Source of the DNA: Pseudoflavonifractor sp. Marseille-P3106
Lineage (GTDB): Bacteria > Bacillota > Clostridia > Oscillospirales > Oscillospiraceae
Reading direction: 5' to 3'
Assembly (NCBI GenBank): GCA_900169975.1
Contig: LT827126.1
Span: forward strand, 682,001-746,000
Length of the DNA: 64,000 bases
Below the pieces are notes generated by a model, which had not been told where the DNA came from, did not search any database, and worked only from the letters and a program-made list of their open reading frames with translations. The position numbers and the translations under genes were made by a program. Shown piece after piece: positions 16,453-24,669 of this stretch (position 1 is its first letter; each line of letters opens with the position of its first letter).

Positions 16453-16632
16453 ATGAAAGAACAAATGAAAGGCATAGTACTTGTGCTTTTTGGGATTTTA
16501 CTCTGTTGTGCAAGTGATGAATTGAACAGCACTCTATTTGGAAGTATTGCTGATCAGCCAGTTGCTCTGTTGGGAGTGTTGATCGGTATTGTGGGAATTT
16601 TCTTTGCTTTTAGAAACACGAAAGATAAGTAA
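16453..16632 (+). CDS. Small membrane protein, 59 residues, A+T-rich
   Basis: Begins MKEQMKGIVLVLFGILLCCA behind a very good AAAGGAGATTGTT site. Two hydrophobic stretches (about 7-20 and 35-53) would form a hairpin in the membrane, with a short polar loop between them and a basic tail. An upstream in-frame ATG at 16393 lacks a ribosome site. Codon choice (AAA, GAA, TTT, ATT) is clearly unlike the GC-rich genes on either side, suggesting recent acquisition or a separate expression class. Followed by a strong terminator. I do not recognise a family. Confidence 0.65.
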   Translation: MKEQMKGIVLVLFGILLCCASDELNSTLFGSIADQPVALLGVLIGIVGIFFAFRNTKDK

Positions 16633-16642
16633 ATCCGTTTGT

Positions 16643-16680
16643 AGGGGTAGCTTCGGTTTTGAAGCTACCCCCTGTTATTT
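16643..16680 (+). terminator. Terminator after the small membrane protein
   Basis: Stem GGGGTAGCTTC / GAAGCTACCCC with a GGTTTT loop, then CTGTTATTT. It lies 10 bp after the stop. Confidence 0.8.
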
Positions 16681-16773
16681 CGACGAAAGGTTCTCTAAAT
16701 GCACAAATAAGGTAAAAGGGATTTCCTTTTTCCTCTCTTGACTTTTCCCCGCACTTTTGATAGCATAATAGTG

Positions 16774-16836
16774 CTTATATAGGCCCATAATTTGGTTGGG
16801 CGTATCTACCGGTTGCCGCAAACAGCCGTCTATAAG
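16774..16836 (+). promoter_or_regulatory. Purine (guanine-class) riboswitch aptamer
   Basis: P1 arms CTTATA (16774-16779) and TATAAG (16831-16836). P2 arms GCCCA (16783-16787) and TGGGC (16797-16801). Conserved J2/3 GTATCTACC (16802-16810). P3 arms GGTTG (16811-16815) and CAGCC (16823-16827). The specificity base just before the 3' P1 strand is C (16830), the C74 position, which pairs with guanine rather than adenine. The downstream gene is guanine deaminase. The fold was derived by eye, but every core element is in place. Confidence 0.9.
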
Positions 16837-16883
16837 CTGCCGACAGGGGCATCTTATAGACGGCGTTGCGGCAATCTTTTTTT
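16813..16883 (+). terminator. Riboswitch-controlled terminator of guaD (overlaps the aptamer)
   Basis: The 5' arm TTGCCGC (16813-16819) plus GCCGTCTATAAG (16825-16836) pairs with CTTATAGACGGC (16853-16864) plus GCGGCAA (16868-16874), 19 base pairs in total, followed by seven T. The 5' arm consists of aptamer P3 and the 3' strand of P1, so aptamer and terminator exclude each other. Ligand binding should therefore favour read-through. Confidence 0.88.
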
Positions 16884-16899
16884 GAGAAAGGTGATCTCT

Positions 16900-18183
16900 T
16901 TGAATGCGGCTTCCTTTATTCTGAAGGGCGACCTCTGTGACAGTCTGGACCGGGAGCGGCTGCGAACTGTTCCGGACGGGTACCTGGTGTGCCTGGACGG
17001 TCTGTGTGCCGGGGCCTTTTCCGTCCTGCCGGAGGAATATCACGCACTCCCCGTGATCGACTGCTCTGGGAAGCTCATCCTCCCGGGGCTCACCGATCTC
17101 CATGTCCACGCCCCCCAGTATGCCTTCCGGGGGCTTGGGATGGATCAGGAGCTGATGGAGTGGCTGGCGGCCAACGTGTTTCCCGAGGAGGCCCGTTACG
17201 CCGATCTCGCCTATGCCCGGCGGGCCTACCGGGACTTTACTCAAGCCCTGACCCGCTCCGCCACCACCCGGGCCTGCGTCTTTGCCACCGTCCACCGCCC
17301 TGCCACGGAGCTTTTGATGGATCTTTTGGAGGAGAGCGGTCTGGTGGCTTTTGTGGGCAAGGTAAACATGGATCGAGACTGCCCTGACGATCTGCGGGAA
17401 ACCACCGACGGCTCCGTGGCGGAAACCCGCCGGTGGCTGGAGGAGACAGCGGGAAAGTATAAGCGGGTCAGGCCCATTCTCACGCCCCGTTTTATTCCAT
17501 CCTGCACCGATCCCCTTCTGGACGAACTGGGCGCAATGGCAGCCATGACCGGACTTTCCGTACAGTCCCATCTGTCGGAGAACCGGGGCGAAGTGGAGTG
17601 CGTGAGGCGGCTCCGCCCCGATACAGCCTTTTACGGGGACGCCTACGATCGCCACGGCCTGTTCGGCAGTCATGGCAGAGCAATCATGGCACACTGCGTC
17701 CTCTCCTCCGACGAGGAGATCGCCCGGATCAGGGAACGGGGGGTGTATGTGGCGCACTGCCCCCAGTCCAACACCAACCTGGCCTCCGGGGTGGCCCCCG
17801 TCCGCCGGTACTGGGACGAAGGGCTGAACCTGGGCCTGGGCAGTGATGTGGCCGGAGGCTCTTCCCTCTCCATCCTCCGGGCCATGGCAGATGCCGTTCA
17901 GGTCTCCAAGCTGCGCTGGCGGCTTCAAGATGACAGTCTGCGCCCCCTCACCGTACCGGAGGCCTTCTGGATGGGCACCGCCGGGGGCGGCTCCTTCTTC
18001 GGGCGGGTGGGCCTGTTCCGCCCGGGGTATGAATTCGACGCCGTGGTGCTGGACGACAGCCGTCTGACCGCTCCCCGCCCCCTCACGGTGGCCCAGCGCC
18101 TGGAACGGGCCGTCTATCTCTCGGAGGACCGGGACGTGGTGCGGAAGTTTGTCCAGGGCCGGGAGGTCAGCCTTCCCTCTTGA
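16900..18183 (+). CDS. guaD: Guanine deaminase
   Basis: A 427-residue amidohydrolase that converts guanine to xanthine and ammonia. Zinc-site motifs: LTDLHVHAP (His68, His70), the SHLSENRGEVE segment with its substrate-side His, AHCVLSSDEE and LGLGSDVAGG (metal Asp). The C-terminal GRVGLFRPGYEFDAVVLDD is the usual return to the composite beta-sandwich domain. The start is TTG at 16900 behind AAAGGTGAT. A GTG at 16891 overlaps the ribosome site, and the longer open frame runs through the riboswitch, so both were rejected. Regulated by the purine riboswitch. The DUF4230 gene follows after about 70 bp. Confidence 0.95.
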   Translation: MNAASFILKGDLCDSLDRERLRTVPDGYLVCLDGLCAGAFSVLPEEYHALPVIDCSGKLILPGLTDLHVHAPQYAFRGLGMDQELMEWLAANVFPEEARYADLAYARRAYRDFTQALTRSATTRACVFATVHRPATELLMDLLEESGLVAFVGKVNMDRDCPDDLRETTDGSVAETRRWLEETAGKYKRVRPILTPRFIPSCTDPLLDELGAMAAMTGLSVQSHLSENRGEVECVRRLRPDTAFYGDAYDRHGLFGSHGRAIMAHCVLSSDEEIARIRERGVYVAHCPQSNTNLASGVAPVRRYWDEGLNLGLGSDVAGGSSLSILRAMADAVQVSKLRWRLQDDSLRPLTVPEAFWMGTAGGGSFFGRVGLFRPGYEFDAVVLDDSRLTAPRPLTVAQRLERAVYLSEDRDVVRKFVQGREVSLPS

Positions 18184-18252
18184 CTTTTTTTCTTCGGGCG
18201 GGTATCATGATACCGCTTTGTCGAATCCACCCGAAGAGAGGAGGTCTTTTCC

Positions 18253-18873
18253 ATGCAGGAAACCAAGCCCCGGCTACGCCCCCTGAAAACCGCCCAATAT
18301 CTGCTGCTGGGCATTCTCCTGTGCGCAGTGGTCGGATTGGTGTGTTTCTTCGGCGGCCGCGCCAGCGCAGGTGGAAAAGCGGAAAACACCAAATTGGACG
18401 CCGTTGTGCTGGAGACCCGGCTCAGCGAGCTCCGAGAGCTGGCCACGGTGAGCTACCGATACACCAACATGGCGCAGTTTCAAAACAGCAGTGACTTTTA
18501 CGGAGTGAAGATCCCCTTCACCACCAAGCGTTTCATCCTCACCTATGACGGAGAGATCAAGGCAGGAGTCGATCTGGGCCAGGCCCAGGTGGAGGTATCC
18601 GGGGAGACCGTTACCGTCCGCCTTCCTGAGGCCGCCATTCTCTCTCACGAGATCGATGAGGACAGCGTGGAGGTCTTTGATGAGAAAACCAGCATTTTCA
18701 ACCCCTTCACCGTGGAGGACTTCTCCGCCTTTCAGGCCGATCAAAAACGGACGGTGGAAGAGAAGGCCCTGAACAAGGGACTGCTCGCCGAAGCCGCCCA
18801 AAAGGCCAGAGACAGCGTGACTGCGCTTGTATCTCCCATCCTTCCGAAAGGATACCGCATCTCGGTTCAATGA
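18253..18873 (+). CDS. DUF4230 domain-containing membrane-anchored protein
   Basis: A 206-residue protein with a short basic N-terminus, one membrane span (about 16-35, YLLLGILLCAVVGLVCFF) and an extracytoplasmic domain. The segment LRELATVSYRYTNMAQFQ, then FILTYDGEIKAGVDLGQAQV and VTVRLPEAAILSHEID, matches the DUF4230 family, whose function is unknown. It follows guaD in the same direction with an AGAGAGGAGGTCTTTTCC site, and may be read by transcripts that pass the riboswitch. A bidirectional terminator ends it. Confidence 0.88.
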   Translation: MQETKPRLRPLKTAQYLLLGILLCAVVGLVCFFGGRASAGGKAENTKLDAVVLETRLSELRELATVSYRYTNMAQFQNSSDFYGVKIPFTTKRFILTYDGEIKAGVDLGQAQVEVSGETVTVRLPEAAILSHEIDEDSVEVFDEKTSIFNPFTVEDFSAFQADQKRTVEEKALNKGLLAEAAQKARDSVTALVSPILPKGYRISVQ

Positions 18874-18912
18874 CCAGGAAGGCTCATACAGGCAGTTTCT
18901 CTTCCAAGATAG

Positions 18913-18955
18913 AAACAAGGGCCTCACCGTTTTACAAACGGTGAGGCCCTTGTTT
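18913..18955. terminator. Bidirectional terminator between DUF4230 gene and HAD gene
   Basis: Perfect stem AAACAAGGGCCTCACCGTTT / AAACGGTGAGGCCCTTGTTT around a TAC loop. It lies between convergent genes. Confidence 0.9.
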
Positions 18956-18962
18956 GGTTGAT

Positions 18963-19793
18963 TCAGCAGTCTAACACGTACCGCTCCACCATCTGCCCCA
19001 CACCTGCATCGGTGTTGGCGGGGGCCTCGTACCGGGCGGCGGATTTGGCCTCCCCGGTACCGTTGGCCATGGCGAAAGACCAGCCCGCCCAGGAGAGCAT
19101 CTCCAGGTCGTTGCCCGCGTCTCCAAAGGCCATCACCTGCTCCGCCCCCAGCCCCAGATGGGCGGCCAGCGCCTTTAGGGCGGTACCCTTGTTGGCCCCG
19201 CCGGCCGCGATTTCCAGATTCTGTGCAAAGGAGTTGGCCACTGCTACCGGCCCGGTGGCGGACGCCGCCTCCAGCACCGGAGAGAGGCGGTCGGCCGGAA
19301 CATGAAAAATGTTGAACTTCTCCACCGCCCGGCCCGTCAGTTCCGCCTCCAGGGAGTCCGGAAAAATCGTCTTTTCCTCAAACAGGCGGGTAAATTCCGG
19401 AGAGAGGCAGTGGGGCCGCACCAGCTCCAGATCCCCCCGCTCCACGTAGTTCTGCCCGGAACAGTAAACCTCAAAAGGAAGGCGTTCCCGGTGGAGGAGG
19501 CGGATGATCTCTGCCGCCTGCCCCCAGGGGATACTGTTTTCATAGATGCCCCGGTGATTCTTTACATCCCGGACGGCGGCGCCGTTGCCCACGATGGCGT
19601 AATCCATCAGCCCCAGCTGCTCCACTGCGTCGGCAATGAGGCTCCAGGTCCGTCCGCTGGCAATAGCCAGCGCCGCACCCCGCTCCGAGGCCGCCCGCAG
19701 GGCCGCAATGTTCCGGGGCGGCACCGTCACATGGTCGGCGTCCAGGAGCGTGCCGTCCATATCTACGGCGATCAGCCGGATCTCAGAACTCAA
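18963..19793 (-). CDS. Cof-type HAD-IIB family phosphatase
   Basis: A 276-residue sugar-phosphatase-like protein. HAD motif I is IAVDMDGTLLD (nucleophile Asp), motif II lies in AIASGRT, motif III is the conserved Lys in GANKGTALKAL, and motif IV is FGDAGNDLEML. The C2B cap lies between about 85 and 190. These enzymes dephosphorylate sugar phosphates or related cofactors; the substrate cannot be told from sequence. The start is TTG, overlapping the transketolase C-subunit stop by 4 bp (TTGA), so it is translationally coupled and likely belongs to the same sugar-phosphate operon. Confidence 0.92.
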   Translation of the reverse strand: MSSEIRLIAVDMDGTLLDADHVTVPPRNIAALRAASERGAALAIASGRTWSLIADAVEQLGLMDYAIVGNGAAVRDVKNHRGIYENSIPWGQAAEIIRLLHRERLPFEVYCSGQNYVERGDLELVRPHCLSPEFTRLFEEKTIFPDSLEAELTGRAVEKFNIFHVPADRLSPVLEAASATGPVAVANSFAQNLEIAAGGANKGTALKALAAHLGLGAEQVMAFGDAGNDLEMLSWAGWSFAMANGTGEAKSAARYEAPANTDAGVGQMVERYVLDC

Positions 19794-20737
19794 AACTTCA
19801 GTTCCATGGCCCGGCGCACCTTGTCGGCGATCCCCTCAGCGGTGAGGCCGTAGTGCTCCAGCACCTGCTCCGCCTTGCCGGAGCGGCCGAACACGTCCTC
19901 CACGCCGTGGCGGAGCACGGGCACGGGGCACTTGGCGCTGACGCAGGCACAGACCGCCTCACCCAGACCGCCGATGATGTTGTGCTCCTCGGTGGTGACG
20001 ATGCAGCCGGTCTCCCGGGCGGCCCGGAGCACCAGCTTCTCGTCCAGAGGCTTGATGGTGTGCATGTCGATGACCCGGGCATCCACGCCCTCCTGGGCCA
20101 GCAACTCGGCGGCGGCCAGGGCCTTCTGGACCATGAGGCCCACGGCGATGATGGTCACGTCCTTGCCGGGGCGGAGGGTGACGCCCTTGCCCAGCTCGAA
20201 CTTGTAGCCTGGGATAGCGTCGGTGACGGTCTCCACCGCCAGGCGGCCCAGACGCAGATAAGCGGGGCCGTCATAGTCGATGAGCGCCTGCACGGCCTGC
20301 GTCATCTCGTTGCCGTCGCAGGGGCAACAGACCACCATGCCGGGGATGGAACGCATGGTGGCAAAATCCTCGCAGCACTGGTGGGTCGCGCCGTCCTCGC
20401 CTACGGACAGTCCGCCGTGGGAGCCCACCACCTTCACGTTCAGATGGGGATAGGCCACGGAGTTGCGCACCTGCTCAAAGGCCCGGCCGGCGGCGAACAT
20501 GGCAAAGGTGTTGGCAAAGGGCTTTTTGCCGCAGGTGGCCAGGCCGGCGGCCACGCCCACCATGTCGCACTCGGCGATCCCCATATCAAAGAAGCGGTCG
20601 GGATAGGCTTTGGCAAACCCGTCGGTCTTGGTGGCGCTGGCCAGGTCGGCGTCCAGGACCACCAGCTCGGGATATTTCTCCGCCAGGTCCACAATGGCCT
20701 TGCCGTAGGCGGCTCTCGTTGCGATCTTCTCTCCCAT
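19790..20737 (-). CDS. Transketolase, C-terminal subunit
   Basis: A 315-residue pyrimidine-binding and C-terminal half of a split transketolase. Starts MGEKIATRAAYGKAIVDLAE and shows the TPP pyrimidine-domain segment FDMGIAECDMVGVAAGLA (catalytic Glu), SHGGLSVGEDGATHQCCEDF, and the C-terminal domain TTEEHNIIGGLGEAV. With the upstream N-subunit it forms a complete TPP enzyme that moves two-carbon ketol units in the non-oxidative pentose phosphate pathway. It starts one base after the N-subunit stop. The two-subunit form is typical of many clostridia and archaea. Confidence 0.96.
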   Translation of the reverse strand: MGEKIATRAAYGKAIVDLAEKYPELVVLDADLASATKTDGFAKAYPDRFFDMGIAECDMVGVAAGLATCGKKPFANTFAMFAAGRAFEQVRNSVAYPHLNVKVVGSHGGLSVGEDGATHQCCEDFATMRSIPGMVVCCPCDGNEMTQAVQALIDYDGPAYLRLGRLAVETVTDAIPGYKFELGKGVTLRPGKDVTIIAVGLMVQKALAAAELLAQEGVDARVIDMHTIKPLDEKLVLRAARETGCIVTTEEHNIIGGLGEAVCACVSAKCPVPVLRHGVEDVFGRSGKAEQVLEHYGLTAEGIADKVRRAMELKF

Positions 20738-20738
20738 C

Positions 20739-21659
20739 TCAGTTCTCCCCCTCTTCGTCCATCAGGCCCAGCTCCTCCAGCACTTCCACGGCGTCGTCCA
20801 TGGAGTCCACCGCCGCCACGTCGGTGCAGATGCGGACCCGGTTTCTCAGCTCCTCGCGGGCCACCGCGTACTGCTCCTCGTTGGGAGCCTTGCCGTGCCA
20901 GCCGGCGTCGTTCTCCATAAAGGAGACTCCCTTGCCCTTGACGGTCCCGGCCAGGAGGACGGTGGGCTTGCCGGTGCAGGCGGCGGCCTGCGCGAAGGCA
21001 TCCTCCAGAGCGGCCAGGTCGTGGCCGTCCACATGGATGACGTTCCAGTTGAACGCCTCAAACTTTTTATCCAGCGGCTCGGAGGGCATCACGTCAGCGG
21101 TGGAGCCGTCGATCTGAAGGCCGTTGACATCCACCACGGCAGTGAGGTTGTCCAGGCGGTACTTGGCCGCCGCCATGGCGGCCTCCCACACCTGACCCTC
21201 TTCGATCTCGCCGTCACCCAGGACGGCATAGACCCGGTAGTCCTTCCGGTCGATCTTCCCGGCCAGAGCCATGCCCACGGCGGCGGAAATCCCCTGGCCC
21301 AGAGAGCCGGTGGACATGTCAACGCCGGGAACATGCACCATGTCGGGGTGGCCGGACATGTGCCCCCGGATGGAGCGGAAGAGCTTGAGCTCCTCCTTGG
21401 GGAAGTAGCCCCTCAGTGCCAGTGCGGCATAAAGGGCGGGGGTAGTGTGCCCCTTGGAGAGGACCAGGCGGTCCCGGTCGGGCGCCTGGGGGTTCTCCGG
21501 GTCCACCTTCATCACGTCAAAGTAAAGGACGGTCAGGATATCCGCCACAGACAGAGAGCCGCCGATGTGGCCGGAGGCCGCCGTGTAGACCTGATCCATG
21601 GCCAGGCTGCGGATCTTGGCCGCTGCCAGTTCCAGGGTGTGGAGTTTCCTCGCTTCCAT
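20739..21659 (-). CDS. Transketolase, N-terminal subunit
   Basis: A 306-residue TPP-pyrophosphate-binding half of the split transketolase. Motifs: SGHIGGSLSVADILTVLYF, DRLVLSKGHTTPALYAALA, SGHPDMVHVPGVDMSTGSLG and the TPP-motif GDGEIEEGQVWEAAMAA with VDVNGLQIDG. No transmembrane or secretion signals. The ATG follows AAAAGGTGATCAA. It lies 26 bp downstream of the phosphohexomutase gene and is followed immediately by the C-subunit, so the pair is expressed in step. Confidence 0.96.
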   Translation of the reverse strand: MEARKLHTLELAAAKIRSLAMDQVYTAASGHIGGSLSVADILTVLYFDVMKVDPENPQAPDRDRLVLSKGHTTPALYAALALRGYFPKEELKLFRSIRGHMSGHPDMVHVPGVDMSTGSLGQGISAAVGMALAGKIDRKDYRVYAVLGDGEIEEGQVWEAAMAAAKYRLDNLTAVVDVNGLQIDGSTADVMPSEPLDKKFEAFNWNVIHVDGHDLAALEDAFAQAAACTGKPTVLLAGTVKGKGVSFMENDAGWHGKAPNEEQYAVAREELRNRVRICTDVAAVDSMDDAVEVLEELGLMDEEGEN

Positions 21660-21685
21660 TTGATCACCTTTTCTCTTTTAATTCA

Positions 21686-23164
21686 TTACTCCAGAACGGA
21701 CAGGTCCAGCCCGTCCAGTCCGGTAAGCAGCTCTTTTGCCAGAGCCAGCAGCTTTTTGCAGTCTCCGGATCGGTTTCCCTCCGCGTTCAGCGGGAGGAGC
21801 GGATCATGGAGGGACTGGCGCAGGAGCATCCAGCCCTCGGGCAGGGAAAGCCGCACCCCCTCGCAGGTGGGAGCCAGCGCGATCCCCCGCTCCTCCGCCC
21901 GGCGGGCGAAGGCCGCCAGCGCTGCGGTCCCCTTCTCCTGAAAATCCTCACCGGAGAGGGGGATGCGCTTTTCTGCTTCCTCCACGGCGGGGGGCAGCTT
22001 CGCGATCAGGTCCCCCAGGTGCCCGTGCCGGGCCAGGGCCACGGTCAGCTTCACCGCCAGATAGGCCCCGTCATCCAGAAAGTAGTTCTCCCGGAGCGCC
22101 CCGTGGCCGGAGGTCTCCATGGCCATGGGACAGTTGACCCCCTCGGCGTTGAGGCGGATGGCCTCGTTGATCACGTTTTTATAGCCCCGCTTGAACCGGC
22201 GGTGCTTCAGTCCCAGATCTCCCTCCAAAAAGGCGGTGAGCCGGTCGGAGGTCACCGAGTCGGTGACGATGGTACCGCCGGGGCAGTCGGGAGCCAGGAC
22301 CGCGGCGGCCAGGGCGATGATGGCGTCCCGGTTGACCTCGGTGCCGTCCGGGAGGACGGCGGACATCCGGTCCACGTCGGTGTCAAAAATGAACCCCAGG
22401 TGGGCCTTGTGCGCCAGCACCGCGCCCCGGATGGCCTCCATGGCCTGCCGGTCCTCCGGGTTGGGAATGTGGTTGGGAAAATTGCCGTCCGGGTCCAGAA
22501 ACTGGCTGCCAGAGCAATCCGCCCCCAGAGGTTCCAGCACGTCCCGGACAAAGAAGCCTCCGGCGCCGTTGCCCGCGTCCACCACGATGTGAAGTCCCGC
22601 CAGTGGGTGTTCTCCCCCGCCGACGCCCCGGGTGATCTTCTCCCGGAGAACGGCGGCGTACTCTGCCATCAGCGGGCATGGTTCCGCCGACGCGCCGGTC
22701 CCGGGATTCGCCGCCACATCGGCGGCCAGCTCCAGCAGAACAGTGATATCTGGCTTGTCCAGCCCCCCGTCGGGGGTGAAGAACTTCATGCCGTTGCGCT
22801 CTTTGGGCAGGTGGCTGGCGGTGAGCATCACCGAGCCGTCAAAGGCGGTGTCGGCAAAGACCGTGCCCATAAACATGGCCGGGGTGGAGGCCAGGCCGCA
22901 GTCCAGAGCCGCCGCGCCCTGGTCGCAGATCCCCCGAATGGCCGCGGCCTTCAGCGGCTCTGCGGTCAGACGGGAGTCATGTCCCACGCCCACCCGGAGG
23001 TCCTCCGGCGCTTTTCCGGTCCGGCGGGCCAGCCACCGGACAAAGGCGCCCGCAATGCGCTCGCAGGCCTCCTCAGTCAGGTCTACGGCTCCGCCGCCCG
23101 GGACGGCCAGGGCCACGCCACGCACATCGCTGCCGTTTTGCAGATGACGAAGGTCGGTTTTCAT
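21686..23164 (-). CDS. Phosphohexomutase (phosphomannomutase/phosphoglucomutase family)
   Basis: A 492-residue alpha-D-phosphohexomutase. The phosphoserine loop is in LTASHLPKERNGMKF, the metal loop is FDTDVDRMS, the sugar-binding loop is in AMETSGHGA, and a phosphate-binding C-terminal domain follows (about 400-490). It moves phosphate between C1 and C6 of glucose or mannose; which sugar cannot be told here. The longer open frame from 23464 was rejected because the ATG at 23164 follows CAGGAGGGTGACTGAG. It heads a leftward operon with the split transketolase and a HAD phosphatase. Confidence 0.92.
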   Translation of the reverse strand: MKTDLRHLQNGSDVRGVALAVPGGGAVDLTEEACERIAGAFVRWLARRTGKAPEDLRVGVGHDSRLTAEPLKAAAIRGICDQGAAALDCGLASTPAMFMGTVFADTAFDGSVMLTASHLPKERNGMKFFTPDGGLDKPDITVLLELAADVAANPGTGASAEPCPLMAEYAAVLREKITRGVGGGEHPLAGLHIVVDAGNGAGGFFVRDVLEPLGADCSGSQFLDPDGNFPNHIPNPEDRQAMEAIRGAVLAHKAHLGFIFDTDVDRMSAVLPDGTEVNRDAIIALAAAVLAPDCPGGTIVTDSVTSDRLTAFLEGDLGLKHRRFKRGYKNVINEAIRLNAEGVNCPMAMETSGHGALRENYFLDDGAYLAVKLTVALARHGHLGDLIAKLPPAVEEAEKRIPLSGEDFQEKGTAALAAFARRAEERGIALAPTCEGVRLSLPEGWMLLRQSLHDPLLPLNAEGNRSGDCKKLLALAKELLTGLDGLDLSVLE

Positions 23165-23197
23165 CTCAGTCACCCTCCTGTTTCCAGACCTTTTAAA

Positions 23198-23227
23198 AGT
23201 ATACGCCAAATCCTGTCCCGGGCGCAA
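23198..23227 (-). promoter_or_regulatory. Probable promoter of the phosphohexomutase-transketolase operon
   Basis: On the reverse strand TTGCGC, 18 bp, TATACT, about 35 bp before the start codon. Confidence 0.5.
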
Positions 23228-23271
23228 GGCCTTTCCGGTGAAAGGGGGAAAGATCTCTCCCGCAGGGACGA

Positions 23272-23303
23272 AACAAAGGCGGTCGGAACGCGTCCGGCCG
23301 CCC
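23272..23303 (-). terminator. Terminator of the tsaE-tsaB-upp operon
   Basis: On the reverse strand GGGCGGCCGGA / TTCCGACCGCC with a CGCG loop, two mismatched bases within the stem, then TTTGTTT. It lies 13 bp after the upp stop. Confidence 0.7.
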
Positions 23304-23315
23304 TTGGGGCGTTTC

Positions 23316-23954
23316 TTATTTGGTGCCGAAGATGCGGTCGCCGGCGTCGCCCAGGCCGGGGACGATATAGCCGTGGTCATTGAGTTTTTCATCCACGGCA
23401 GCCACATAGATGTCCACGTCGGGATGATCCTTGTGGACCCGCTCGATGCCCTGGGGCGCGGCAATGATGTTCATGAGCTTGATGTGCTTGACATCATAGT
23501 TCTTGATGAACTGGATGGCGGCGGAGGCGGAGCCGCCGGTGGCCAGCATGGGATCGAGGATGATGACGTCCCGTTCGGCGATGTCGCCGGGCATCTTGCA
23601 GTAATACTCCACCGGCTCCAGTGTGGCGGGATCGCGGTAGAGGCCGATGTGTCCCACCTTGGCGGGGGGGATGAGGGGGAGGATGCCGTCCACCATGCCC
23701 AGACCCGCACGGAGGACGGGGACAATGGCCAGCTTCTTGCCGGCCAGCTGCTTGAAGGTGGAAGTGGCCACAGGGGTCTTGATCTCCACGTCGGCCAAAG
23801 GCAGATCCCGGGTGGCCTCGTAGCACATCAGGGTGGCGATCTCACTGACTACCTCGCGGAAGTCCTTGACACCGGTGTTCTCGTCCCGAAGGATGCACAG
23901 CTTGTGCTGCAGCAGCGGATGATCCAGAATGTGTACCTTTTCCATGTGTTCCAT
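23316..23954 (-). CDS. upp: Uracil phosphoribosyltransferase
   Basis: A protein of about 212 residues that makes UMP from uracil and PRPP. Family motifs: [39 protein letters not shown], and the PRPP loop [12 protein letters not shown], with [13 protein letters not shown] at the C-terminus. Three in-frame ATGs (23963, 23954, 23945) could start it. The AAGGGG site suits 23954 or 23945 better than 23963, which would overlap the tsaB stop by 8 bp. Last gene of the tsaE-tsaB-upp operon, an unusual mix of tRNA modification and pyrimidine salvage that probably reflects only gene packing. Confidence 0.96.
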   Translation of the reverse strand: MEHMEKVHILDHPLLQHKLCILRDENTGVKDFREVVSEIATLMCYEATRDLPLADVEIKTPVATSTFKQLAGKKLAIVPVLRAGLGMVDGILPLIPPAKVGHIGLYRDPATLEPVEYYCKMPGDIAERDVIILDPMLATGGSASAAIQFIKNYDVKHIKLMNIIAAPQGIERVHKDHPDVDIYVAAVDEKLNDHGYIVPGLGDAGDRIFGTK

Positions 23955-23955
23955 G

Positions 23956-24669
23956 TCAGTCATTCCCCTTTTTATTTTCCTGTTCCAACCGCTCCCGCTC
24001 GGCCTGAGAGAGGCGGTGATAGTTGGGCGTCAGTTCGGCCGCGGAGATCAGCGACCCAGCCCGGGCCAGCTCCAGCCCCGCCCGGGCAACGCCCCACGCG
24101 CTCTGAAAGCGGAGGTTGGGCGGGACCTGCCGCAGAGCAAGTCCCCGTTTTGTCAATTCATTATAGCACAGACCCGCGCCGTCTCCAACTAAAATTTGCG
24201 TCTGCTCCGCCGCTTTCAGTTCCGCAGCCAGCTCGTCCAGGCCGATGGCCCGGTCTGGGGTCAGGCGGCGCACCCGCTCCCCATCGGAGAAGAAGAGTGC
24301 GTTGTAGACCTGGCTGCGCCGGGCGTCCATCACCGGGCAAAGGAATCCGGGCAGGGCGGACACGTTCCAGGCCATGGCATCCAGGGTGGAGACCTTGGCG
24401 CAGGGCTTGCCCAGCGCCCAGGCCAGCCCCTTGGCCGCCGACACGCCGATGCGCAGGCCGGTAAAGGACCCGGGCCCGGCAGCCACCGCGATGACGTCCA
24501 CCTCAGCCAGCTTCACCCCGCAGTTTTTCAGCAGCTCCTCCGCCATGGGAAGCAGTGTGCGGGAGTGGGTCAGGCCGCTGTTCTCATAGCTCTGGGCCAC
24601 CAGGAACTCATCCTCGCACAGGCAGACCGAGGCCGCCGCAGCGGAGGATTCCAGCGCCAAAATCTTCAT
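23956..24669 (-). CDS. tsaB: tRNA threonylcarbamoyladenosine biosynthesis protein TsaB
   Basis: A 237-residue ASKHA-fold protein. It partners with TsaD and TsaE to place threonylcarbamoyl on A37 of ANN-decoding tRNAs. N-terminal [20 protein letters not shown], then [16 protein letters not shown] and the conserved [20 protein letters not shown] are diagnostic, with [16 protein letters not shown] in the middle. The metal-binding HxxxH of TsaD is absent, as expected for TsaB. Its ATG overlaps the tsaE stop by 4 bp. Confidence 0.97.
   Translation of the reverse strand: MKILALESSAAAASVCLCEDEFLVAQSYENSGLTHSRTLLPMAEELLKNCGVKLAEVDVIAVAAGPGSFTGLRIGVSAAKGLAWALGKPCAKVSTLDAMAWNVSALPGFLCPVMDARRSQVYNALFFSDGERVRRLTPDRAIGLDELAAELKAAEQTQILVGDGAGLCYNELTKRGLALRQVPPNLRFQSAWGVARAGLELARAGSLISAAELTPNYHRLSQAERERLEQENKKGND

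Noticed and set aside
23238-24464. A 408-codon plus-strand frame over upp and tsaB
   Set aside because: It is antisense to two unmistakable genes, has no ribosome site at its start, and its C-terminal part is Arg/Pro-rich shadow sequence.
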